Of a stretch of 6,685 bases of DNA, positions 1-6,428 are shown piece by piece. Under the pieces are notes generated by a model. It was given only the letters and a program-made list of their open reading frames with translations. It was not told the origin of the DNA and searched no databases. A program made the position numbers and the translations under genes. The first letter of the stretch is position 1. Each line of letters begins with the position of its first letter. Origin of the DNA: an uncultured Methylococcaceae bacterium (GTDB taxonomy: Bacteria; Pseudomonadota; Gammaproteobacteria; Methylococcales; Methylomonadaceae); assembly GCA_903873045.1 (NCBI GenBank), contig CAIQND010000099.1, positions 1 through 6,685 of the forward strand. The letters run 5' to 3'.

Positions 1-1
1 G

Positions 2-964
2 CCAGAGAGCAATTTTGCTTCCCCTAAATCCCCTTTGTTTCTCTCCGATATCATTACGCATTCTACTTGTGACGATGAATTAATACTCGATTTTTATGCA
101 GGTTCGGGTACAACGGCACATGGTTTATTTTTAAGTAATCGAGAGGATGCTGGACAACGCAAATACATCCTCGTCGAACAAGGCGACTACTTCGACACGG
201 TATTAAAACCCCGCATCCAGAAAGTCGTCTATTCCGCCAATTGGAAAGATGGCAAACCGTGCGCCTCATCCCGGCCTTCTCCCCAAAAGGGAGAAGGCAA
301 AGAAGCTCCCTCTCCCCTCCGGGGAGAGGGTTGGGGTGAGGGGAAGTTTAACGGCATTTCCCACGCCTTCAAAGTCCTCAAACTCGAAAGCTACGAAGAT
401 ACCCTGAACAATCTACAACTACGCCGCACTAAACCACAACAAGACCTGCTTGACAGCTTGATGCAATCCGCCCAAGAAGATTACCTGCTGCGCTATCTAC
501 TGGACATCGAAAGCCGTGGCTCATTGCTATCAGTTGAGCAGTTCAACAAACCGTTTGATTGCAAGCTGAAAGTCACCGTGGATTCAGCAGGTGCATACCA
601 AGAGCGCACTATTGATCTGGTGGAAACCTTTAACTACCTGATCGGTTTGCGGGTAAAGCACATTGACATGCAGTTGGCTAAAGGCTTTGTAGCAGTAACA
701 GGCTGGTTGCCGACCGGTGAAAAAACGCTGGTGTTATGGCGTGACGTAGAACAGGTGGATTATGAAACCTTGAACCGTCTGTGCGACAAGCTCGCCATTA
801 ATCCGGCGGACAGTGAATTCGAGGTCGTTTATATCAACGGCGACCACAACATCCCTGCCGTCTTTACCAGCCTTGAGACTGAAGGCGGCATCACCAAAAC
901 CTTGAAAATACGCCAGATCGAGCCGGAGTTTTTAAGCCGCATGTTTGCAGTGGACGGCGTGTAA
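2..964 (+). CDS. mod: Type III-like adenine DNA methyltransferase (Mod), C-terminal part
   Basis: The reading frame is open to the left edge, so the gene begins upstream; a TTG at 35 is not a credible start because homology-like sequence precedes it. The visible part contains DFYAGSGTTAHG (89-124), which is methyltransferase motif I, the AdoMet-binding FxGxG loop. It is followed by NREDAGQRKYILVEQ, typical of Type III Mod and related beta-class N6-adenine methyltransferases. In that class motif IV (DPPY) and the target-recognition domain precede motif I, so both must lie outside the window. The region after about position 350 (HAFKVLKLESYEDTL onward) resembles the C-terminal region that follows the catalytic domain in these enzymes. 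Mod would methylate adenine in the recognition site and give Res its specificity. An in-frame palindromic repeat interrupts it at about 264-341, yet the frame stays open to TAA at 962-964. The stop overlaps the ATG of the next gene by one base. Family assignment is firm; Type III rather than another beta-class system is inferred from the downstream Res gene. Confidence 0.9.
   Translation, partial: PESNFASPKSPLFLSDIITHSTCDDELILDFYAGSGTTAHGLFLSNREDAGQRKYILVEQGDYFDTVLKPRIQKVVYSANWKDGKPCASSRPSPQKGEGKEAPSPLRGEGWGEGKFNGISHAFKVLKLESYEDTLNNLQLRRTKPQQDLLDSLMQSAQEDYLLRYLLDIESRGSLLSVEQFNKPFDCKLKVTVDSAGAYQERTIDLVETFNYLIGLRVKHIDMQLAKGFVAVTGWLPTGEKTLVLWRDVEQVDYETLNRLCDKLAINPADSEFEVVYINGDHNIPAVFTSLETEGGITKTLKIRQIEPEFLSRMFAVDGV
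264..341. repeat. Double-hairpin palindromic repeat inserted in frame in mod
   Basis: Two perfect 10-bp hairpins lie back to back. GCCTTCTCCC (274-283) pairs with GGGAGAAGGC (289-298), and CCCTCTCCCC (308-317) pairs with GGGGAGAGGG (321-330). An outer near-perfect pair, CCTCATCCC (264-272) with GGGGTGAGG (333-341), frames them. The layout and sequence match the abundant CCTCTCCC/GGGAGAGG family of small dispersed palindromes seen in many proteobacteria. When translated, such elements give the characteristic SPxxGEG...GEGWGEG peptide seen here. The element sits between the AdoMet-binding half of Mod and its C-terminal region, where a loop could tolerate extra residues. The exact ends and any target duplication cannot be fixed without an uninterrupted relative. 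Confidence 0.85.
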
Positions 965-2130
965 TGGTTGCCGGTAAAAAGCCGCCCAAAACCAATGATA
1001 TCGATCTGATTAAACCTGTTATGCATGGCGAATTAATGGATCGCGTGGTCAGTATTTTGGACCAGGCGCGTGCCAATGTCGTGCGAGCGGTCAACAGCAA
1101 TATGGTCATTGCCTATTGGTTGATTGGACGTGAAATTATTCAGGCGCTGCAAAAGGGCGAAGAGCGTGCTGATTATGGCAAACGGCTACTGCCGGATTTG
1201 TCGCAACAGTTGACGCAACGTTATGGCCGAGGCTTTTCTGTCACTAATATTCGTTATTTTCGGCTGTTTTATCAAGCCTATTCACATCGTAAGCCGGAAA
1301 TTCGTCACAAGGCTTGTGATGAATTTGAGCAGATGGAGGTAATGGAAACCTTGTTGAATACCATAGATGACTTACAAGGGTTTTCTGATCAGTTGAGCTG
1401 GTCTCATTATCGAACGCTTTGTAGCGTTGAAAATCTGTCAGAGCGTTTATTTTATGAAATTGAAGCCGAGCGTGGACACTGGACTCAGCCCGTTATGGAG
1501 CGACAAATTCATAGTCATTTATTCTTGCGTTTGCTAAAAAGTCGCGACAAAGCAGGTTTACTCAGGTTGAGTACCGAGGGGCAGGTCTTGAATCGCCCCT
1601 TGGATGTTATCAAACATCCTTATGTTCTTGATTTTCTGGATTTGCCAGAAGCCGAGCGCCTGCACGAGTCAGATTTGGAAGCGGCCATTCTTGAAAAACT
1701 GCAACCGTTTTTGCTTGAATTGGGCAAAGGCTTTGCGTTCGTAGCACGCCAACATAGAATCACTACAGAGCATCAGCATTTTTATATTGATCTGGTTTTT
1801 TACAATTTTTTACTCAAGTGTTTTGTATTGATCGATTTAAAAATGGGGCGATTGACTCATCAGGATGTCGGGCAAATGGATATGTATGTGCGGATGTTTG
1901 ATGAACTACGGCGAGGTCAAGACGATAACCCCAGTGTTGGTTTGATCCTGTGTGCCGAACGTGATGAAGTGGTAGCCCGATATTCGATGTTACATGAAAG
2001 CGAACAGTTGTTTGCCAGTAAATACATGCTCTATTTGCCTACTGAAGCAGAACTTATGGCAGAACTTGCAAGGGAACAAGCTATGTTGCTTGGGCAAATC
2101 AAACAAAAAGATAATGAAGCCGATGAGTAA
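964..2130 (+). CDS. YhcG-family DUF1016 protein with PD-(D/E)XK nuclease domain
   Basis: This 388-residue protein has the two-part architecture of the YhcG family. The N-terminal DUF1016_N region (about residues 20-190) is largely helical and contains the typical VNSNMVIAYWLIGREI and FSVTNIRYFRLFYQAY stretches. The C-terminal YhcG PD-(D/E)XK nuclease-fold domain (about 215-365) has FYIDLVFYN with D276, then FVLIDLKMG with D291 and K293 as the D-x-K pair, followed by the conserved THQDVGQMDMYV. All expected catalytic residues are present and the length is usual. The ATG at 964 overlaps the mod stop by one base. An internal ATG at 1036 (MDRVVSILDQARANVV) is an alternative start that begins closer to the usual family N-terminus. 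The gene ends inside the start of res, so the three genes look co-transcribed. YhcG proteins often sit in RM loci, but their biochemical role is not settled. DNA cleavage or repair in support of the RM system is inference. Confidence 0.93.
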   Translation: MVAGKKPPKTNDIDLIKPVMHGELMDRVVSILDQARANVVRAVNSNMVIAYWLIGREIIQALQKGEERADYGKRLLPDLSQQLTQRYGRGFSVTNIRYFRLFYQAYSHRKPEIRHKACDEFEQMEVMETLLNTIDDLQGFSDQLSWSHYRTLCSVENLSERLFYEIEAERGHWTQPVMERQIHSHLFLRLLKSRDKAGLLRLSTEGQVLNRPLDVIKHPYVLDFLDLPEAERLHESDLEAAILEKLQPFLLELGKGFAFVARQHRITTEHQHFYIDLVFYNFLLKCFVLIDLKMGRLTHQDVGQMDMYVRMFDELRRGQDDNPSVGLILCAERDEVVARYSMLHESEQLFASKYMLYLPTEAELMAELAREQAMLLGQIKQKDNEADE

Positions 2131-5100
2131 AAACACCAAACGTAGTTTCCACCTGGAGCTGGTACTCAATCAGTGGATGATGAGCTTTTTTAGTGGTGGC
2201 ACCTTACATGCGTTAAAAGAACGCTTGAGCGAAGACCGGCACGAGGGCATTGATGAGGATGGTCAAACCGGATTTTTCCATGCCTTGCAGCACAATCTGT
2301 TCGGGGTGGATCGCATCAGCCAGCAAGACCTGCTCCGTTACGACCTGAACATTGTGCAACATTGGAACGCCATTACCGGGCAGCGTAACAAGGTTGAGGG
2401 CACGGTACTCAATATGAAGTACTTCCAGTATCTCTCGCTGTTATTTACCGAGATTTATCTGGACTGGTATTTTAATCAACGGCAACAATTACTGGATGGC
2501 CTGAATCAGAACTTGAAGGCTTACAACACCCAACAAGACGCCGCGCATCATTTTCAGTCTTTTGATGCTGATGAATTAAACAAGCTGGCCTTCTGGAATG
2601 CCACAGGGAGTGGAAAAACCTTACTGTTACACGTCAACATCAAGCAGTATCTGCATTATTTTCAAAACGGTAAAGCAAACGCATACCCTGACAAGATTAT
2701 ATTACTGACGCCAAACGAAGGTTTATCCGCGCAGCATTTGGAAGAATTAAAGCTCTCTGGTTTTAACTTCTGTCATTTATTTACTAAAAACCGGGGTGAT
2801 CTTTATAAAGGCACCATTGAAGTCATCGACATCAATAAGCTGGGCGATAAGATGGGCGATAAGATGGGCGAAAAAACCGTCGCCGTTGAAGCGTTTGAGG
2901 GTAACAACCTGGTATTGGTGGATGAAGGACATCGCGGCACAGGGACAGCAGCCGGCGCCTGGATGAGTCGTCGTGAGGCCTTGGTGCGGGGCGGCTTTGC
3001 TTTTGAGTATTCCGCTACCTTTGGACAAGCCGTTGCCAAAGGCTTAACGGTGCTAAAAGCTGAAGAGGATGTGCTTAAGAAAAAAGCGAAAGTGCTGTTT
3101 GAAACCACCAACCTAAAAAAACTGGACGATGGACAACTAGCGCAATTGACGCTGACCAGTGATGATAAACGTCGCGCCCGTATTCTGGCAACGCGGGAAA
3201 TTTACGCCAAAAGCATACTGTTTGATTACTCCTACAAGTTTTTTTACGAAGATGGTTACGGTAAGGAATCGTTGATTCTTAATTTGAAGGATGAAGATTA
3301 CGAACAAGAGGCTATTAAACGCCAATATTTTACTGCTTGCTTGCTGAGTTTTTATCAGCAGCAATACTTGTGGAATATAAACCGCGACAAGCTGACTGAT
3401 TTTAACATTGAAAAACCGTTGTGGGTGTTTGTCGGCAATACTGTTTCTGGTGAAGATTCAGACGTTCTAAACGTGCTGAAATTCTTGGCTGGATTTCTCA
3501 ATGACGAGCAAAAAACCAAAGAGTGGCTAAAAGACTTGCTGACTAATACCGCACGCTTGCTGGATGCCAAAGGCCGTAATATTTTTTCAGATCGTTTTAC
3601 GCCGTTGATGCAACACAGTGCTGACGAGGTTTATTCTGACATCCTTAAGAAGCTGTTCAATGCTGAGGCACGGCAACGCTTAAAGGTAGTTAACATAAGG
3701 AGCAGCAAAGGCGAGTTGGCTTTGCGTGTCGGCGAGGCCGAGCCGTTTGGCCTGATTAATATTGGTGATGATGCCGGTTTTTTTAAAGAGGCTGAAAAAT
3801 CAGAAAACGTAAAGTTGTTTGATACTGAGGCAGATGACTTTGGTGGCTCGCTGTTTGGAACGCTAAACAGTAAAGATAGCCGGTTGCATATCTTGATTGG
3901 TTCTCGAAAATTCACGGAAGGCTGGAGCAGTTGGCGTGTGTCCACCATGGGCTTGCTTAATATGGGTAAAGGTGAAGGTTCGCAAATTATCCAATTATTT
4001 GGGCGTGGTGTGCGCTTAAAGGGTAAAGACTATTCACTCAAACGTAGCACCGCAAGCCAACGACCCAAAGGGGCACATTTGGAGCGACTGGAAACATTAA
4101 ATATCTTTGGTGTTAATGCGGGCTACATGGCTACTTTTAAAGAATATCTAAAAGAAGAAGGCGTGACGACAGCGGATGAAATGATCCAGCTGGATTTCAC
4201 AACCCGACCTAATATGCCAAATAGTACACTTAAGACGCTGGCACTTAAAGACGGTTACAAAGATAACCAGATTAAAGGCTTTAAGCGTACCCACTTTCCT
4301 TATCTTTACGAAGTGCCTGCTGAGTTTGTAGGAAAAATCAAAACTGCCCATATTGATCTGGATTTATACCCAAAAATTGAGGCGATGGCGGCGGGAAAGA
4401 GTCACGATGGCGGCGCACCTTTTATTAATCTACGCCAGACCGGCAAGATAGGCTCCGATACTATGGCACTATTTGATTTCGACCGGGTTTTCTTAAGTGT
4501 TCAGGAATTTAAACAACTGCGTAGTTGGAGTAACTTACGACTGGAACGTTCGCGTTTAGTCGAGTTTTGTCTAAAGCATAATGCTTGGTACACGCTCTAT
4601 ATTCCGGAAGCCGAGCTGGTTATTAACAGCATCGCCGATATTAACAAGCAGGAAGATATTCTTATCCGCTTGTTGCAAGACTACACAGACCGTTTTTACA
4701 AATCACTGAAAACAGCTTACGAGGGTCAGTTCTACGACATTGTTAGCGTACAGGAAGATGATGATACTTTACTTAAGGTCTATCACTTCGAGATTGATAA
4801 CAACGAGGACGGGGAAGCTTACGCGAAACAAATTGAAGCCCTTCAGGTATTGGTAAAAGACGGCAAGATAGGTGCAGCCAGCCAGTGGAGTGCCGGCCAG
4901 ATGGTAGCGATATGTTTTGATCGCCATTTATATTACCCCTTGCTGCATTATCCCGAAGGTACAGTGCCCTTAAAAATGAGTCCACTGGCATTTGATGCGC
5001 CCAGCGAAGTGACGTTTGTGCGTGACCTTGAAGCATTCCATAAATCGCCCTTAGGACAGCAAGTTATTGGTAAGCGCAGCCTTTACTTGTTACGAAATGC

Positions 5101-5458
5101 CGATACCAAAGCCAAAGGACTAGGCTTTGCCTTAGCCGGTAATTTCTACCCGGATTTCTTATTATGGTTGGTGGACGATGAAACCGGCGAGCAGTGGTTG
5201 AATTTTATTGATCCAAAAGGCTTGCGGCAAATGAGCTTGAACGACCCCAAGCTTGGGCTTTACAAGGAAGTTAAGATAATCCAGGAAAAACTGGGCGACC
5301 CCAAGCTGACCTTGAATGCCTTTATTGTTTCAGGAACGCAATTCAGTAGCCTGTTAAATGTCTCCTGCGAACAAGCAGACCTGGAAGACCGGAATGTGTT
5401 GTTTATGAATGATGGTGGGCAAGTTTATTTAAATAAAATGTTCGAGCGGATTATATAG
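2123..5458 (+). CDS. res: Type III restriction enzyme Res-like helicase-nuclease
   Basis: The protein has 1111 residues from ATG 2123 (MSKNTKRS), which overlaps the previous stop by 8 bp. ATG 2114 would add three residues, and the open frame further upstream lies inside the yhcG-like gene and is not credible. It is a superfamily 2 helicase: Walker A ATGSGKT (160-166), motif Ia LLTPNE near 194, motif II DEGH (267-270), motif III SAT (297-299), motif V-like SRKFTEGWSSWRV (594-606) and motif VI QIIQLFGRGVR (621-631). The C-terminus carries a PD-(D/E)XK nuclease signature, NFYPDF (D1011) and FIDPKG (D1030, K1032). This helicase-then-nuclease order and the length fit Type III Res subunits. By family knowledge it would use ATP to translocate or signal along DNA and cut unmodified DNA in complex with Mod. 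Oddities are the three 4-residue repeats at 239-250 and two further DPKL motifs after the catalytic DPK. No frameshift is seen. Only weak ribosome-binding sequence precedes the start, consistent with translational coupling. Confidence 0.93.
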   Translation: MSKNTKRSFHLELVLNQWMMSFFSGGTLHALKERLSEDRHEGIDEDGQTGFFHALQHNLFGVDRISQQDLLRYDLNIVQHWNAITGQRNKVEGTVLNMKYFQYLSLLFTEIYLDWYFNQRQQLLDGLNQNLKAYNTQQDAAHHFQSFDADELNKLAFWNATGSGKTLLLHVNIKQYLHYFQNGKANAYPDKIILLTPNEGLSAQHLEELKLSGFNFCHLFTKNRGDLYKGTIEVIDINKLGDKMGDKMGEKTVAVEAFEGNNLVLVDEGHRGTGTAAGAWMSRREALVRGGFAFEYSATFGQAVAKGLTVLKAEEDVLKKKAKVLFETTNLKKLDDGQLAQLTLTSDDKRRARILATREIYAKSILFDYSYKFFYEDGYGKESLILNLKDEDYEQEAIKRQYFTACLLSFYQQQYLWNINRDKLTDFNIEKPLWVFVGNTVSGEDSDVLNVLKFLAGFLNDEQKTKEWLKDLLTNTARLLDAKGRNIFSDRFTPLMQHSADEVYSDILKKLFNAEARQRLKVVNIRSSKGELALRVGEAEPFGLINIGDDAGFFKEAEKSENVKLFDTEADDFGGSLFGTLNSKDSRLHILIGSRKFTEGWSSWRVSTMGLLNMGKGEGSQIIQLFGRGVRLKGKDYSLKRSTASQRPKGAHLERLETLNIFGVNAGYMATFKEYLKEEGVTTADEMIQLDFTTRPNMPNSTLKTLALKDGYKDNQIKGFKRTHFPYLYEVPAEFVGKIKTAHIDLDLYPKIEAMAAGKSHDGGAPFINLRQTGKIGSDTMALFDFDRVFLSVQEFKQLRSWSNLRLERSRLVEFCLKHNAWYTLYIPEAELVINSIADINKQEDILIRLLQDYTDRFYKSLKTAYEGQFYDIVSVQEDDDTLLKVYHFEIDNNEDGEAYAKQIEALQVLVKDGKIGAASQWSAGQMVAICFDRHLYYPLLHYPEGTVPLKMSPLAFDAPSEVTFVRDLEAFHKSPLGQQVIGKRSLYLLRNADTKAKGLGFALAGNFYPDFLLWLVDDETGEQWLNFIDPKGLRQMSLNDPKLGLYKEVKIIQEKLGDPKLTLNAFIVSGTQFSSLLNVSCEQADLEDRNVLFMNDGGQVYLNKMFERII
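2837..2872 (+). repeat. Three in-frame 12-bp tandem repeats in res
   Basis: The units aagctgggcgat, aagatgggcgat and aagatgggcgaa follow one another without gap and encode KLGD-KMGD-KMGE (residues 239-250 of the Res protein). The second and third units differ only in the last base. Because the unit is a multiple of three, copy-number change would lengthen or shorten the protein without a frameshift. The tract lies 17 residues before the helicase DEGH box, probably in a surface loop. Confidence 0.85.
5242..5307 (+). repeat. Pair of 12-bp direct repeats near the res 3' end
   Basis: CGACCCCAAGCT occurs at 5242-5253 and again at 5296-5307, 54 bp apart and in the same reading frame. Both copies encode a D-P-K-L segment. 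They follow the presumed catalytic D-P-K at about 5210-5218 and flank a helical stretch (YKEVKIIQEKL). This may be chance or a small internal duplication. Confidence 0.5.
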
Positions 5459-5502
5459 ACGCTTCAACGAGTGTTTATTAATTGTATTAGTTCAGACTTG
5501 AT

Positions 5503-5541
5503 GTGTCAGTTTCAAAATATGCTTTGTATTGAACCTGACAC
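5503..5541. repeat. 13-bp inverted repeat downstream of res
   Basis: GTGTCAGTTTCAA (5503-5515) and TTGAACCTGACAC (5529-5541) are complementary with a single mismatch, separated by 13 bases that allow a little more inner pairing. The stem lies 44 bases after the res stop. Neither strand has a T-run after it, so it is not a standard intrinsic terminator. It could stabilise the 3' end of the operon mRNA or be a protein-binding dyad; the sequence does not decide. Confidence 0.6.
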
Positions 5542-5629
5542 TGACGATCTCAGTTCGGAAAAAACCTGCCATTGAAAATTGATGATTAAGGATAATCAAA
5601 TATTAGTCGAAAACTGTTGTTTATACGCA

Positions 5630-5659
5630 TTGACATATTATTCAGTTTGCACAAATTAT
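5630..5659 (+). promoter_or_regulatory. Possible sigma-70 promoter for the small AT-rich gene
   Basis: A perfect TTGACA (-35 consensus) at 5630-5635 is followed after 18 bases by AATTAT (5654-5659), which matches the -10 consensus at four of six positions. A better -10-like TATAAG (5663-5668) is too far from this -35 box. The region is AT-rich, so chance matches are common. If real, the 5' untranslated leader would be about 80 bases. Confidence 0.3.
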
Positions 5660-5722
5660 CGCTATAAGGTATTTTTACTGATTTAGGTTGAAAAAATAAT
5701 GTATATTATTTAATTGTAGATA

Positions 5723-5734
5723 ATAACTTGTTAT
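5723..5734. promoter_or_regulatory. Small dyad just upstream of the start, possible operator
   Basis: ATAAC-tt-GTTAT is a perfect 5-bp dyad that ends 14 bases before the ATG at 5749. A second AT-only dyad, ATAAT-gtat-ATTAT, lies at 5696-5709. Their position would suit repressor binding, but such dyads are frequent in sequence this AT-rich and no regulator gene is visible. Confidence 0.2.
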
Positions 5735-5748
5735 GGATTTTAGGTTAA

Positions 5749-6201
5749 ATGAAAATAGAAAATATTCCCTATGATTATTATGTGGTAGAAGCTGGGAAAA
5801 TTCTTAAAAATTATAATGAGGTAGTTGATTGGCTAAATTCAATTGGCTTCATATATTCAAAAACAAGATTTGGTGGCTATAAAAAAATAATAGAAAGTTT
5901 TCTAACTGGCTCAATGGAAATTAGTAATACTGAAATTGAAATTGAGTCAAGGCTTCATGAGTATTTAAATGCGCACTCTGAGCTCACTGAAATAACACGG
6001 ATATATAATGATGTTTCAAAATACCAAGTGTTATCTGATTACACTGTGCAAATGAAAAAGGTTATGTCGGGTCAAGCTTTTAGGAATTATTCAGAAAAAG
6101 ACCAATCAAGAGATTTTGCTTTTGAGTTAACAATGGCCGCTAGGTTTATTCGAGGTGGTTATAATGCAGAATTAAACCAGTTAGCCGATATAGCCGAGTA
6201 G
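5749..6201 (+). CDS. Hypothetical protein, probably truncated by a repeat
   Basis: This 150-residue protein starts at ATG 5749, with a weak AGG four bases upstream. I do not recognise a named function. It is strongly AT-rich with many AAA, ATT and ATA codons, unlike the three upstream genes, which suggests separate acquisition. It appears soluble, with no signal peptide or membrane segment. The N-terminal part (about 1-120) looks mainly helical. The end, RDFAFELTMAARFIRGGYNAEL, resembles uncharacterised proteins in which a FELxxAARFxxxGY stretch leads into a nuclease-like strand with a V-E-C-K-R type motif. That continuation is missing here. The last residues (I-A-E) and TAG stop at 6199-6201 overlap or lie within the palindromic element that begins at 6191. 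I therefore infer a C-terminally truncated gene, possibly no longer functional. The resemblance is from memory and needs a search. Confidence 0.72.
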   Translation: MKIENIPYDYYVVEAGKILKNYNEVVDWLNSIGFIYSKTRFGGYKKIIESFLTGSMEISNTEIEIESRLHEYLNAHSELTEITRIYNDVSKYQVLSDYTVQMKKVMSGQAFRNYSEKDQSRDFAFELTMAARFIRGGYNAELNQLADIAE

Positions 6202-6311
6202 GCCGGAATAAGACCACCCAAGCGTAGCGCGTGGTGGCGTTTCCGGCAATTTGCCGGAAACGCTTGTTCTTGGCTAAAGCTCGAAAAGCCTTATTCCGGC
6301 CTACCCGGCTA
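6191..6311. repeat. BIME/MITE-like palindromic element with 22-bp terminal inverted repeats
   Basis: The 22-bp ends at 6191-6212 and 6290-6311 are inverted copies with one mismatch. Inside lies a perfect 13-bp hairpin, GCGTTTCCGGCAA (6237-6249) with TTGCCGGAAACGC (6251-6263), around one central base. Smaller stems are CCACC/GGTGG (6214-6218, 6233-6237) and GGCT/AGCC (6272-6275, 6287-6290). It reads as two REP-like units in opposite orientation. Each has GTAG followed by GCCGGAA at its outer edge and TTCCGGC at its inner edge. The GTAG foot is known from REPs mobilised by RAYT (IS200/IS605-type) transposases. No transposase is encoded in the window. The TA at each extreme end would also fit a 2-bp TA target duplication, so a MITE origin is an alternative. 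Confidence 0.85.
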
Positions 6312-6337
6312 AAATCCAATGAGGAATTAATAGCCAT

Positions 6338-6428
6338 GTAGGTCGGGTTAGCTTATCGAGCGTAGCGAGATAACGTAACCCGACATTTGCGGCTTCGATG
6401 TGTCGGGTTACGCTATCGCTAACCCGAC
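6338..6428. repeat. Second REP pair, GTCGGGTTA/TAACCCGAC family
   Basis: GTAG at 6338-6341 is followed by a hairpin with arms GTCGGGTTA (6342-6350) and TAACCCGAC (6376-6384). A second hairpin has the same arms at 6402-6410 and 6420-6428. The two inner arms are also complementary over 11 bp (6375-6385 with 6401-6411), and the two outer arms over 11 bp (6342-6352 with 6418-6428), so the whole is a large nested palindrome. This GTAGGtcGGGTTAGC...GTAACCC style of repeat is widespread in proteobacterial intergenic regions. The right-hand unit has lost its GTAG foot: the complementary strand reads GTTC. No coding content is evident. Confidence 0.85.

Larger units (their letters stand above)
5459..5748. 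other. AT-rich intergenic region between res and the small gene
   Basis: I see no credible coding sequence in these 290 bases. The base composition drops to strongly AT-rich towards the right, continuing into the next gene. Just after the res stop, a weak 5-bp stem (5459-5474) runs into TTATTAATT, too weak to call a terminator. A 13-bp inverted repeat (5503-5541), a short dyad ACTGA/TCAGT (5540-5554), promoter-like hexamers and a dyad near the next start are described separately or in the findings. Confidence 0.6.

Noticed and set aside
35..37. TTG at 35 as the start of the methyltransferase
   Set aside because: The frame is open to position 2, and the preceding residues (S-P-K-S-P-L-F-L) fit the stretch that normally precedes motif I. 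The protein clearly continues upstream.
264..341. Mod as a pseudogene because of the internal repeat
   Set aside because: The frame is preserved through the insert, and conserved-looking sequence resumes after it without stop or frameshift.
1994..2122. Upstream extension of the res reading frame to an ATG at 1994
   Set aside because: It lies wholly inside the coding sequence of the YhcG-like gene, and its peptide is rich in C, K and N and unlike a Res N-terminus. The ATGs at 2123 or 2114 fit the operon overlap.
2777..3111. Overlapping antisense open frames within res
   Set aside because: They are opposite a well-conserved helicase core and lack recognisable motifs, so they are shadows of the real gene.
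6191..6428. CRISPR array or attachment site
   Set aside because: The repeats are inverted rather than direct, with no regular spacers. There is no tRNA or integrase in the window.
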